Shown one piece after another: positions 11,024-22,217 of a stretch of 64,000 nucleotides of DNA. Position numbers and translations under genes: made by a program. The notes beneath the pieces are model-generated. The model made no database searches. It was not told the origin of the DNA and saw nothing but the letters and a program-made list of their open reading frames with translations. How positions within the stretch are numbered: the first letter of the stretch is position 1; every line of letters starts with the position of its first letter. This DNA is from Amaurobius ferox (Eukaryota; Arthropoda; Arachnida; Araneae; Amaurobiidae): NCBI GenBank assembly GCA_951213105.1, contig OX578136.1:77062437-77126436 (forward strand). Direction: 5' to 3'.

Positions 11024-12945
11024 ATGGATCGTCGGCACAAATTAGGTGCTTCAAAGCGTCCTTTGGAAACTGAAAATGTTGTTAGTTCTTGTCGTATCAC
11101 GAATAATGAAGTGACGAGTACGAAAGTAGATAGTTGATCCAGTCCAAAATTGTGAATACTAACTTTAAGAAGGTTCGTAAATATTGTGATTCATATATAA
11201 ACTTCGGGTTTATTTCCATTGAAAAGAGAGAAGTGTTATCTCCGCAATGTGTTATTTGTTACCAAGTTTTATCTAATGAATGCATGAAACCTGCAAAACT
11301 CTCTCGACATTTACAAACAAAACACCCCGAGTTTGTTAAAAAATCTGTTGATTGTTTTCAATTAAAAGCTGACGAGTTGCGTGGCAACCAAACAATGTTG
11401 TATAAAGCCAGTAATGGCTATAATGAAAATAATGTTCGTGCGTCATATGAGGTCTCCTTACTCATCTCTGAAAAGGGACAGCCACATACCATTAGTGAAG
11501 AAATTATAAAACCAGCAGCTCAATTGATGGTCTCAGCAGTTCTGGATGAAAAAGCTAGTAAGGCTTTGAATTTAATATTTCCTTGTCTAACAATACAGTA
11601 AAAAGACGGATAGATGAAATGGCCCAAAATGTGAAAGAAGAACTTCTCAACAGAATTAAAAAGCATTGCGCATTATTTGCAATCCAGTTAGACGAAAGCA
11701 CTGACATTGTTAATAATGTAAATTTGATTGCTTTTATCCGCTATGATTATGAAGAAAAATTACATGAGGATTTTCGTTTTTGTGTAAATCTGCCATCACG
11801 CACAACTTCAGAAGAACTGTTTAACATTGTGAACAAATTTAAGGTTGAGAATGACATTGATTGGAATAAATGTGTAGGTGTCAGCACTGACGGAGCAAGA
11901 GCGATGTGTGGAAGTAAGAGTGGATTGGTAGCTAAATTGAAAGCTACAGCAGCATCTATCGAGTGGGTTCATTGCTGTATCCACAGAGAAGCGTTAGCAA
12001 CAAAAAAAATGGCACAAGAATTAAAGGAATGTTTTGATGAGGTAGTTAGAATTGTAAATTATATTAAAGCACGTTCTTTAAATTCTCGATTATTTGCCAT
12101 ATTATATGCGGAAATGGGCAGCGATCACGAACAATTGTTAATGTATTGTGATGTACGGTGGCTTTCTCGTGGAAAAGTATTAACCAGAATATTTGAATTG
12201 AGGGAAGAAGTAAAATTATTTTTATTTGAATCAAACTTTGACCTTAAAGATAGGTTCCATGAAACTAATTGGATTTTGAAGTTGTCATATCTGGCTGACA
12301 TCTTTAACTATCTAAATGGACTTAATTTAAGCCTGCAGGGATCTAGCGTCACTATTTTTCAAGTTCAGGATAAAATCAAGGGGATGAAAAAAAAATTTAA
12401 AATGTGGATTCAGAGATTGGACACAGAGATCTTCGAACAATTTCCGTCCATGGCAGAATATATCCAGGGTTCAGAGGAAAATGTTCCTCAGGAAATAATT
12501 AATATTATTAAATTACACTTGGAACAATTGCATTTACAGCTAGATGAATATTTTCCCGAAACCAATGACGGTGACGTGTGGATATTGAATCCATTTGCTA
12601 GTGAACTACCAACCAACCACTCTCTTACTCCACAAGAAGAAGATTTTTTGGCGGATCTTTCATCGGATTATTCTCTAAAATTAATGTTCTCACAAGTACA
12701 ATTAGCTAACTTTTGTTATCAGTAATGGCTGACTATTTTCTCAACTCGCAAGAAAGACTCTTAAGTGCTTAACTCCCTTTCCCACAACTTACTTGTGCGA
12801 AACAGCTTTCTCCCACCTGACATATTTAAAATCTAAGTTGAGAAATATACTTGAAGTTGAAAGTGATTTAAGACTGAAATTATCAGACATTAAACCAAAT
12901 ATTACTGAGCTAATTGCAAGAAAGCAGTATCACTGTTCACACTAA
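11024..12945 (+). pseudogene. BED-finger hAT transposase (ZBED5-like), frameshifted
   Basis: The best start is ATG 11024. That frame closes at the TGA at 11134-11136, so the zinc-finger part is read in another frame (11134-11601). It carries a BED-type finger, CVICYQVLS...HLQTKH, with a C-x2-C...H-x4-H pattern. After another frame change, 11583-12725 holds the RNase-H-like core: LDESTD, GVSTDGARAMCG, HCCIHREALA and CDVRWLSRGKVLTR, all characteristic of vertebrate ZBED5/SCAND3-like and arthropod hAT transposases. The C-terminal dimerisation block is in a third frame (12778-12945): TTYLCETAFSHLTYLKSK, ending at TAA 12943. Total length, about 600 residues, is normal for the family. Three breaks make it non-functional, but substitution decay within the blocks is slight, so the element is fairly young. 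Confidence 0.9.
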
Positions 12946-13062
12946 ATCATGCTTGTTGTACATATCCAACAGAAACACGCGCTTGCAATATGGTTTTAAG
13001 GGGTCCGTGAATTTTTTTTTTCTATGAGGGGGTCTGCGGACCGGAAAGTTTGGGAACCACTG

Positions 13063-13070
13063 CCTTAATA
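13063..13070. repeat. 8-bp target-site duplication, right copy
   Basis: CCTTAATA, identical to 10451-10458. Confidence 0.92.
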
Positions 13071-13465
13071 TATTATTATAATATAGTTATAGTTTTAATT
13101 TTTTATATGATAATGGAAAATACTGAAAACATTTTTTTAAAGAAAAATGGAGTAAAATATACTAAGCGAATTTTAATATATTTCAAATCACAAATAGCAC
13201 TGGATATATTATGGTTCAATATAGTCATCAGAAATAAAATAAATTCCCCCTTTTATTGAAGCGCACATCTTACTGCTCTATATGAAGCCCACTTTTTATT
13301 TTTTGTCGTCTTTCAAAGTATTTTCTAGTATTTTAAGTGCTCTGAGTCTGACGCGTAGATATCAATTTTTCGGGGCAAGTTTATCCCTTCAGATAATCGA
13401 TTTTCTCTATTTTGTTTGCAAAAGTTTCCACAGTGTAACTTCTGCAACAGAGGGCGGTTGATCCG

Positions 13466-13480
13466 TAGGGGGGGGGGGGT
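13466..13480. repeat. poly-G run
   Basis: A run of about ten to eleven G residues in otherwise AT-rich DNA, preceded by GGCGGTTGATCCGTA. Confidence 0.85.
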
Positions 13481-13629
13481 CTATCTATTTCAGTGTATGG
13501 TTCACAAAATAATTGAAGCTATTCTGGACTTTTTAATCTCTAACGCAGGACATTTTATAGAAAAGAGTAAATTATATGTGATATCTAGGATAAAATACTT
13601 TCAATTTTCTTGGACAACGTAGTATATAT

Positions 13630-15002
13630 GCTACCAGCAATGTATGAAAGCCTTCATTATATAGAATACCGAAAACTGGCCGACAATCTATGAAACTATT
13701 AATATTTCACAGATTTCCTAGGCATTCTATAGAATGCCAAATGAGAAAACGGCAAAGTATGAAATACATCTCCGATTCATTCCTTTTTTAACACTTTACA
13801 ACATTGTTTAAAGTATTTATGACTTTCTTCATTCTGCTGTCTGTCTGTCTGTCTGTCTGCCGTAAAAATGGCTTCAACAAAATGAAATTTTAGTATGTTT
13901 TTCAGACGGTCTGTGGGACCTATGGGAATATAGATGAATACTATCACCCAATTAGTTTTATATTGAACCCGAATTTGAAAAATGAAATACATTGAATCCT
14001 ATGGGGCCTAATGTTTCAAACATTTTTTATGCAAATTTAAAATTCACAAATTGCTTCGAAAATTTTAGGAAATATTCAAATTATCCCATAAAATATAAAA
14101 AAAAAATTCAGTAAAATATGTTAGGTAGTTTTTTAAATAAACATTATTTAATATAGGGAGGAAAACAAATTCAATTAAATTCTGACTCTCGTTATATCCT
14201 CCAGAAAGAAAAAAGAGATATATTATATAATAAATGTCTTTCCAAGAATTTATTTATTTTATATATGAGAAAGGTTTCACATTTTAAAATAAATATGGTA
14301 GATGACAATTTTTCAAACTTTTAAATAAAATTAATTATTATAGTATTGTGATGAATTAAACGATTGGAAAAATGATTATGAATGAAATACTGCTTTTATA
14401 TAGAGGCGATTTTATTTCGATGACATCATTTGAATAAAGTTCATTTGTTGTCGATGAAGTTTTCAAATATAATAAATTATTGTACTGTTATGATAATTTT
14501 AAAAATATTACCGAGGAATGTATAGCATTTTAGAGATGTTTAAACCAGGCAATTTTTTATTTCAATTCCGTCATTTGAATGAAGTTCATTTTATTCGATG
14601 AAGTTTTGAAATATAATAAATTAATGTAGTATTGGGATAATTTTAAAAATATTACCGAGGAATGTATCGCATTTGAGAGATGTTTGTATAAAATTGCATT
14701 GAAGTTGTGGAAAATGTTTCATAATCAATGCTTTATACATGATTGATCTTTCTTGTTCATATTTTACCTAAATAGCATTCGTCATTTTATAGAATGCCTA
14801 GGTATTATATAAAATGCCTAGGGAAAGTATATAATAAATCTCATATTTCATACTTTGCCTAAAAAAGGCTGGTATTCTATAAAATGCCTGGGGAAGGTAT
14901 ATAATAAATCTCATATTTCATACTTTGCCAAAAAAAGGCTGGTATTCTATAAAATGCCTAGGTATTCTATAAAATACCGGCATTTCATACATTGCCGGTA
15001 AC
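13630..15002 (+). mobile_element. palindrome-rich MITE, copy E1, interrupted by family B
   Basis: Left end GCTACCAGCAATGTATGAA and right end (reverse complement) GTTACCGGCAATGTATGAA form terminal inverted repeats. The interior is made of palindromes of the type GGCATTCTATAGAATGCC joined by CTAGG, and of CCGGCAAAGTATGAAAT motifs. Without the family B insertion at 13790-14756 it is about 400 bp. It is followed directly by a second copy, E2. There is no coding capacity. Superfamily not identified. Confidence 0.7.
13790..14756 (+). mobile_element. family B Helentron-like element (copy 2), internally deleted
   Basis: Starts AACACTTTACAAC and ends GATTGATCTTTCTTGT after the ATAATCAATGC hairpin. 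It has the CTGT microsatellite at about 13838-13858. The central block with the CACGTGACC and GGCATCCATC motifs is missing, so the copy is 967 bp instead of about 1.3 kb. It sits in E1 at a T run; the matching position in E2 (15197-15203) is uninterrupted, giving an empty site. Confidence 0.8.
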
Positions 15003-15375
15003 ATGACTGGCAATGTATGAAAGCAGGCATTCTATAGAATACCTAGGCATTTTATAGAATACCTAGGCATTTTATAGAATACCGAAAGCTGGTCGGCAAT
15101 CTATGAAACGATTAACATTTCAAACATTTCCTAGGCATTTTATAGAATGTCAAATGACAAACCGGCAAAGTATGAAATATATCTCCGATTCATTCATTTT
15201 TTTCATACTTTGCCTAAATAGCATTTGTCATTCTATAGAATGCCTAGGTATTATATACAATGCCTAGGGAAAGTATGTAATTCTCATATATCATACTTTG
15301 TCTAAATACGACAGGTATTCTATAAAATGCCTAGGTATTCTACAGAATGCCAGCACTTCATATATTGCCGGTAAC
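15003..15375 (+). mobile_element. palindrome-rich MITE, copy E2 (uninterrupted)
   Basis: Second tandem copy, about 370 bp, from CTGGCAATGTATGAAAG to TTCATATATTGCCGGTAAC. It shows the same order of blocks as E1, including TCTCCGATTCATTCA then T7 then CATACTTTGCC, the position occupied by family B in E1. Confidence 0.7.
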
Positions 15376-15378
15376 GTA

Positions 15379-15483
15379 AAGAGAAGTTATTGAAGGGCTA
15401 AAAAACAATATTCCTGATTTCGATGTAACAACCATCTCTGAATATGAATCAGCCATTTTAAAACGATGTCCGTCTCTATGTCT
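15379..15483 (+). pseudogene. short coding-like fragment, family unknown
   Basis: One frame is open for about 34 codons and reads REVIEGLKNNIPDFDVTTIS before a TGA. Its amino acid composition is more protein-like than the surrounding AT-rich DNA. No start and no recognisable family. It directly abuts E2 and could be a scrap of an element gene or chance. Confidence 0.2.
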
Positions 15484-16980
15484 GTGAGTTTATAAAACAC
15501 GATATTGAGACATTTTAGCTAATCCCATAAAATTTGGTGCAATTATTTTAATTTTTTCAAAATGATCAAGCGAGATCAGAGTCCACAATTTTCGAACATT
15601 TTCATTCAGAAATTGAAAAAGAAATTTATGGAGCTGGCTTTTATGGCGTCGGTTTTGGTAAAACCACAGACAAGAAGCAAATTAAAATTTTAAACAATAT
15701 TTATTATACCAGAAAAATAACAGACTAGTGATCAAATTTATATTGATAACATGTATAGTGGAATAGTACATTTTTAAGTGAATTACCAAATAACTCAGAA
15801 TCGCTTTCGGCAGGGTGACAATTGAGAACAACAACCCAGGAGGACAGAAAACGGAGGGAGCAGACATACATTTTTTTATACATGATAATTACAAGTAACC
15901 TTCAAAATACACTTAAATTACATATGATACTTCAGAAAAACAATTCCATTCTTATAGACAATTATGAATTAATCGAATTCACAGATATATTTTGCATTGA
16001 TCGACTCTCCATTTCTTCAGAAGGAAAAAAGAATATAAAACAAAAATTTATCTTCTTCTCTTTATACATGTATTAATTTAAGAGATCCTGGATTATGGAA
16101 AATAAAATCCGGATGGATTGTAGGAACTTCACTAGCACAATTCTTGAGGAGCGAAATCGGGAGTAATCAAGAACCTGGATACTCAAAACTAATCTGATAG
16201 AAAACGGGCATCTCGGCTGGTCACGAAGAATTTTTCATACACTAGGAACAAAGGAAACAGAGGTTTTAAGCAAGACGGGTACTCTGTAAACAACAAGAAC
16301 TTCGTTGCTCTTCTAGAACACCTAACGGCATTCGCGACAGGACGGAATCGAAGCATCAAAATTCTTCCACAACTCGACGATAATCCGTTCAGAAATCAAA
16401 AGTCACGAATGGGTCAGGCATGACAATCACTGTATATAAGCTGCACTTTGCTTTTAATAGCGGTTCAAGGCCGGCCCATGGGAAGAACTTTTATTACACA
16501 CGAACAAACTTATATTTCTTCACAAGCAAGACTATACATTTCTACGAGAACGAAAATCATATCTTCGCCATACCGACCCCGAAATCCCTCCTTCTACCTA
16601 AGACATTATACTCTCTGGAATACAATCCACTTATATTCGATTCCAATCCATTCCATCCAAAATCCCGCGTTCCGACAGCGAAGACAAACACATGCTACTG
16701 CTCGATTTTCGTTATATAGGCTCTACTACCAAAACATTCAAAAGCCGCGCGTGAGCAAAACCAACGAGATAAAAACCTACCAACAGAAAAAGCGAATACA
16801 AATTATTTTGTTATTTTTATTCTGGAACATAAACAAATTCGCAATTTAAATCTTTCTTCCTTCAAACATCAATGAATTGGGAATCAATCGAAAGGACATT
16901 TAGATGATAATATTTTCTATACTACACACCATTTAATCATTATACAAACTATATAAAAGTGTACATATTATGAAACACAT
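15484..16980. other. unassigned stretch with a TATA-like site
   Basis: Overlapping open frames at 16420-16849 have no family motif. CACTGTATATAAGCTGCACT near 16429-16448 looks like a TATA element, but no transcript can be assigned. The area 16140-16760 is richer in GC than its surroundings, which hints at an unrecognised retroelement or exon. Confidence 0.3.
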
Positions 16981-16983
16981 TAA

Positions 16984-17030
16984 AACAGCAGTTCTCAACC
17001 TTTGTAGCGAGTCCCACAAGGGGGATATGA
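16984..17030 (+). mobile_element. possible hAT/MITE end fragment
   Basis: ACAGCAGTTCTCAACCTTT resembles hAT-type termini (compare CAGTGGTTCCCAAACT of the element at 10459) and is followed by CCCACAAGGGGG. No matching right end was found, so it would be a solitary or truncated end. Confidence 0.3.
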
Positions 17031-17980
17031 AATATCTGAATTGGAAAAGACTCGAAAGGAATAAACGGAAGTCAAAAATACTATTTATTGATACGACGAC
17101 AATGAAAAACATACATTTACAAACATTCAACACAGGAATATAAAAGCGTTCTGATAATAAAATGTCATGCCTATAGGTATTTTGGTACATATGTATTAAT
17201 ATTACAAAACCTATCCAACAATATCAAGCAGCTACAATGATTTGAACAATTAATAACTCCGTGGGCCTGTCTCATAGAGCAATGATTTACATAAGACGGT
17301 GGCATATTAGAAACTGACACTGAGTTATATTTCTATATTTAGCTGATATCTATATTCTATCTTTTATGCAGCCACTGCAGAAAATTCGGTTTCGCAAAGA
17401 TAAGGTAGGAAATATCAGAAGTATACGAGTACTGTTAGTGCAGAAAATTCATTATCAATATCAACCCAAAATTCAAACAAATCGTCTTTGGAGTCCGCCA
17501 CTTACGGTGAAATCTATATATAACAGCAATTAAATGCTCAGGCAATACACAAAATAACGTATACTATTCCCAAAACCATGACGTATCTCACAATTCAATT
17601 GAGCTCTCATCACGTCTACTATAGTCCAACTGAATGTTAACTACCTTATATGCTCTCCATACATTTATCTAAAAACTGCTCGTATCTCCAAAACTAGTGG
17701 ATAGTTAGAAAGTTTTAGCCAATGCGGAAACTCGCCAAAGGTAGTCAAGTTAAAGAAACTATTTTTTCGAAAAGTTTCGCCAAATATGGAAAACCGGCTC
17801 TGGAAGTCGCTAAAATCTGGTAACCCCACTAATACGTAATAGGAACACCTGTCTATAAAAGTGTTTTTACCGCTGGGGACTCAAACAGTCGTTGAAGCTT
17901 TTTATATGCTCGTAACATTACATTATAATAAATAAATGATGACAAACAAATAATGAATAACGACATAACCATAAACAAAA
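17031..17980. other. unassigned stretch
   Basis: 17690-17830 carries CTCGCC and TTTCGCCAAATATGG motifs that may be a worn piece of family A. Otherwise nothing recognised. Confidence 0.3.
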
Positions 17981-18750
17981 AAAATCTGATATGGGCAACA
18001 CATGACTTTCCTTATATAATGTAATGAATTTACTACTTTTACAGTAAAAAAATAGGTTTTTCTTTTAGTAGATACTAATATTCTTTCCAAGATATTGAAT
18101 TTTCGACAAATAGTCGTCATTTTCATTGATTTAGCGTCATTTTTATCCATTTGGCGAGATTTTCGTTAATTTGGCAACATTTCAAAAAGTCGCCAAGTTG
18201 GCGACATTCCGCTAAATTTGTTGCCAAAATTTCGCCAAGCGTTTTGGACGAAGAAATAAGTTGCTCTTACAACAGAAAAATGACTATTGGCGTTCAAATA
18301 CAAAAGTATTACTCAAAGTATCTTTTTTCATGAATGGAACGAGCTAGATCTACGAGAATGATGCCACCCAATTTATCGCATGGTATTACATATGAAAAGT
18401 GAACATGTTTCTCAATAGGAAATATTTTTTTTCATTTTATATGACTTTTTTATAATATTTTTGAAAAATGTGCAATATCTCGAAAACGGTTCATGTTAGC
18501 GTTCTAAAATGTATGTCAATCGTTTTCTAATGAAAAATTACATAAGAAATGTCTATTTGCGTAACTTTACTAGAGGTTTTGATTTTTTGACGATTTTTTC
18601 AAAATTTTATTCGAAAATTTAGGGGGGTTCTAAACATTCGATTGCATTTAAAAACAATAGGCTTTCAGTGTTTATGGATTGTGATTTTTGTACCACATTT
18701 GGTTCGAATCGGTCCATTCGTTCGTCAGTTATCGTCTCCACAGACTCACT

Positions 18751-18792
<42 letters not shown>

Positions 18793-18917
18793 TCACTTCA
18801 AAAATGTTTGATTCGTGATCATGGATGCTTGAAACGCGCTCTCCCGTCGAAAACTCGATTTCGAATTTTCGACCCCGTCACAATACTTTCCTTATACATT
18901 ATGTATATAAGGAAAGT
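17981..18917 (-). mobile_element. family A Helentron-like element (copy 1)
   Basis: Minus orientation, about 0.94 kb. The 5' end (right) is ACTTTCCTTATATACATAAT, forming a palindrome with ATGTATAAGGAAAGT. Then come GACGGGGTCGAAA, TTCGACGGGAG, a (TG)n tract (18752-18788 on the plus strand), GTGGAGACGATAACTGACG, GGACCGATTCGAACCAAAT, a TTTTTGACGATT-type region, a cluster of TTGGCGA/TCGCC motifs, then the 3' end: an inverted copy of the 5' terminus (ATATAAGGAAAGT), hairpin ATGTG-loop-CACAT (here ATATG variant) and CAGATTTTT. No coding capacity. Confidence 0.75.
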
Positions 18918-19405
18918 AATAATATACCTATCAACATCAGTCAGAAAGGATCGAGAAGCGAACGAGATGGATTGACAGAGTGTGAACGAAGAATATGAGA
19001 TCCCGATGATTCAAAACCAGAGAAATGTTATCTCAAAATCGACAGACTGGGAGTGACTTCTAAGCAGGGCGATGGCTCGAGAATTGCTGCCGTCGCCATT
19101 ATGAATCGCCTTGACATGTCACCAGTGGCTCGACAGTCCAGTGTGGGGCTGCCAAGCCATTTTTGTTTATTCTCTTAAAAAACTGTATTGTGCAATTATA
19201 TATACAAAATATAAATTTCTCATAAGTTTTAAATAAATTTATATCAGTATTGCTTGCATGACAAAAACGACTTCTGCGATATTGAAAATGAATGTGATAG
19301 CGACTGTTAATTAAGCAAAATGGATTTTAAGTATTCAACCAGTGTGTGGGTCTGGGAAAGGATATGTAACAATTTCTTAATAAAAGTTAAGTAATTATAA
19401 ATTTA
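18918..19405. other. unassigned stretch
   Basis: No repeat or gene recognised. Slightly GC-richer than average around 18940-19150. Confidence 0.35.
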
Positions 19406-20519
19406 AAAAATCTGATGTGGGCAGCACTGACTTTCCATATATTAAAGATTAAATTTACTTCCTGAAAGGTGAAAAAGAGCTGAAACGTTCAACGGCATAG
19501 TGGAACAACGGCACATTTGGCGCTTTTCCGGATGACAATATATAAAACTATTTCATACCCAATTAAATTATATTTTACGTAACTCTAAATTAACAATTAT
19601 CAATATTGATAGAGTCCTCAATAAGCAATATAGTCCATATATTTAAATATTTTTAAAATAAATTCATCAATTAGGCATCATTTTCATTAACCTGACATCA
19701 ATTTTGCAATTTTGACGATAATTTCGTCGATATGGAGATAAATACCGTCAAGGTGATATTTAAAGGCGCATTTCTTATAGAATAATAGGCATGCCCTCCA
19801 TATGACGGAATTACAAATTTGCAAGACATTGCATCCCATTTGGCGCAAGTTTTATCAATTTGGGGACATTTTTATAAATTTGATAATATTTTTATCAAAT
19901 CGCAACAGTTTCGTCAATTTGGCAACATTTATGAAAATCGTCACGTTGACGATATGCGGCCAAAATTCGTCAAAAGAATTTCGCCTAGCCTTACAGACGG
20001 AGTAATTGGTTATTCTTATATTACAGTCTTATATTCTTTTCACAATATTGCATTTTCACCACCAATTAGTTGTCATTTTCATTGATTTAGCGCCATTCTT
20101 ATCAATTTGGCGACAGTATTGTTAATTTTGCAGCATTTTCATTAATTTTACGACATTTTAAAATACGTCAAGTTAACGATATCCCGCCAAATTCGTCGCC
20201 AAAATTTCGTCAAACATTATAGTCGAAGAAATAGGTTATTGTTAAAATAGATAAAAGACTAATGGCATCCAAACACAAAATTATTACCCAAAGTAAATTC
20301 TCTTATAGTAGATTCTTATATTCTTTTCAAGATATTGAATTTTCATCACTTGCATTTTCATTGATTTAGCGTCATTTTTATCAATTTTGTGACATTTTTA
20401 TCATTTTGGCGATATTTCCATCAATTTGACAGCATTGAAAAACTCGCCAATTTGGCGATATTCCACCAAATTTGTTGACAAAGTTTCGCCAAGCATTGTG
20501 GATGCAGAAATAGGTTATT
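19406..20519 (-). mobile_element. degenerate family A fragments in series
   Basis: AAAATCTGATGTGGGCAGCA then GACTTTCCATATATT at 19406-19440 is a 3' family A end in minus orientation. From about 19660 three diverged blocks repeat with a period near 300 bp (TTTTCATTGATTTAGCG at about 20075 and 20360; a looser form near 19680), each with TCAATTTGGCGACATT and CGCCAAATTCGTCGCC-type motifs. The last block stops in AGAAATAGGTTATT, where family A copy 2 begins in the opposite orientation. Confidence 0.6.
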
Positions 20520-20655
20520 ACTTTCCTTATATACATAATGTATAAGGAAAGTATTGTGACGGGGTCGAAAATTCGAATTCGAGTTTTCGACGGGAGATCA
20601 CGTTTCAAGCCTCCCTGATCACGAATCAAACATTTTTGAAGTGATGTCTGTGTGT

Positions 20656-20686
<31 letters not shown>

Positions 20687-21475
20687 AAAGTGTGTGTGTG
20701 TGTGTGTGTCAGTGAGTCTGTGGAGACGATAACTGACGAACGAATGGACCGATTCGAACCAAATTTGGTACAAAAATCACAATCCCTAAACACTGGAAGC
20801 TTATTGTTTTTATACGTAATCGAATGTTCAGAACCCACCTGAATTTTCGAAATTTTTTTTAAAAAAATCGTCAAAAAATCAAAACCGCTAATAAAGTTAC
20901 GCAAATAGACATTTCTTATGTAATTTTTCATTAGAAAACGATTGGCATAAATTTTAGAACGCTAACATGAACCGTTCTCGAGATATTGTGCTTTTTTCAA
21001 AAAAATTATGAAAAAGTCAAATAAAAAAAAAATTCCTATTGAGAAACATGTTCACTTTTCATATGTAATACCATGCGATAAATTGAGTGACATCATTCTC
21101 GTGGATCTAGCTTGTTCCATTCATGAAAAAATATACTTTGAATAATACTTTTGTATTTAAACGCCAATAGTCATTCATCTGCTGTAAGAATAACTTTTTT
21201 CTTAGTGCATAACGCTTGGCGAGATTTTGGCGACGAATTTGGCGGAATGTCGCCATCTTGGCGACTTTTTTGAAATGTTGCCAAATTAATGAAAATCTCG
21301 CCAAATGGATAAAAATGATGCTAAATCAATGAAAATGACGACTAAATGTCGAAAATTCAATATCTTGGAAAGAATATTAGTATCTACTATAAGAAAAACC
21401 TATTTTTTTACTGTAAAAGTAGTAAATTCATTACATTATATAAAGAAAGTCATGTGTTGCCCACATCAGATTTTT
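20520..21475 (+). mobile_element. family A Helentron-like element (copy 2)
   Basis: Full length, about 0.96 kb. ACTTTCCTTATATACATAAT at 20520, (TG)n with a GTGAAAG interruption at 20648-20708, ACGATAACTGACGAACGAAT, GGACCGATTCGAACCAAAT, the GTCGCCATCTTGGCGAC near-palindrome at about 21249, and the 3' hairpin ATGTG-TTGCC-CACAT then CAGATTTTT ending near 21475. It is inserted in an older family A fragment. Open frames across the microsatellite are not genes. Confidence 0.8.
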
Positions 21476-21488
21476 CTTATAGTAGTTA

Positions 21489-21778
21489 AACGACTAATGG
21501 CGTCAAATTAGAATGCTATTACACTAAATGTCTTCTCTCGTGATTGGAGCGAACTAGATCAACGAGAATGATGATAATAAATTAATCGCATAATGTTACA
21601 TATGAAAAGTGAGGAGATTTTACAAAAATTAATATTTTTTTCAAAACGTCTGAGACGTCCTCAAAAATTTCTGATTCGTGTTCAGGTATGTTTGAAACGT
21701 GCTCTTAAGTCAAAAACTCGAATTCGAATTTTCGATCCCTTTCAAAATACTTTTCTTAAACTATATATATAAGGAAAG
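21489..21778 (-). mobile_element. family A deletion derivative
   Basis: Only the middle (GAACTAGATCAACGAGAATGATG, 21552 on, in pieces) and the 5' end (ATATAAGGAAAGTA near 21765-21778, read on the plus strand) remain. The microsatellite and the core are lost. Confidence 0.6.
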
Positions 21779-22044
21779 TAAAAAAATATAATGATAATTA
21801 GTTAATTAAAATAGAAACATAATAGATGTGCAAAATGTTGTAAAAATAAAATTGTAAGATGTGATAAAGCATATTTTTTAAATTTTTAATATTAAAATAT
21901 TCGTTATCAAATCATGCCATCTTAACTCAGTGTACTTTCATATGATATGAAAGATCATAGAGTTTTTAAAAAAGCAGAATGTGAATGTGGAACCCCATTA
22001 GCACGTTACATTGCAATTTTTTCCCAATTCAATATTTCAATATT

Positions 22045-22169
22045 ACTTTCCTTATATACATAATGTATAAGGAAAGTATTGTGACGGGGTCGAAAATTCG
22101 AAATCGAGTTTTCGACGGGAGAGCACGTTTCAAGCATCCCTGATCTTGAATCAAACATTTTTGAACTGA

Positions 22170-22217
<48 letters not shown>

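Larger units (their letters stand above)
10459..13062 (+). mobile_element. hAT DNA transposon, ends intact
   Basis: Perfect 16-bp terminal inverted repeats (CAGTGGTTCCCAAACT at 10459; its complement ending at 13062) inside an exact 8-bp duplication (CCTTAATA). The length of 2604 bp is within the hAT range. Subterminal sequence is GC-rich compared with its surroundings (GGGGTCCGCG on the left, GGGGTCTGCGGACC on the right), a further inverted motif that may be a transposase-binding region. The interior encodes a BED-finger hAT transposase in several frames. The element is inserted in the second unit of the 428-bp tandem duplication. Confidence 0.95.
9881..13340. repeat. 428-bp tandem duplication, second unit split by hAT
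   Basis: CAGAATAGTT occurs at 9881 and 10309, and the sequence after it corresponds through both units (GAAATAAATTTT, AATAAATAGCA, TTCGGTATATCTTTATAAT, TTTTTATATGGGAATGGAAAATA). The second unit runs 10309-10458, is interrupted by the hAT, and resumes at 13063, with TTTTTATATGATAATGGAAA just downstream. The right limit is approximate. Confidence 0.65.

Noticed and set aside
11134..11601. Treating 11134 as a true start of the hAT protein
   Set aside because: It opens at a TTG. The credible start is ATG 11024, with a frame break in between.
16420..16849. Protein-coding gene downstream of a TATA-like site
   Set aside because: Two overlapping frames of similar length, neither with a recognisable domain; the TATA-like string is expected by chance in AT-rich DNA.
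18688..18975. Open frames across the (CA)n/(TG)n tracts of family A (also near 20381-20931, 22006-22371, 36779-37069, 57416-57739)
   Set aside because: They recur only because the repeat recurs; they translate the microsatellite (THTHTH or VCVCVC) and switch frame between copies. Not genes.
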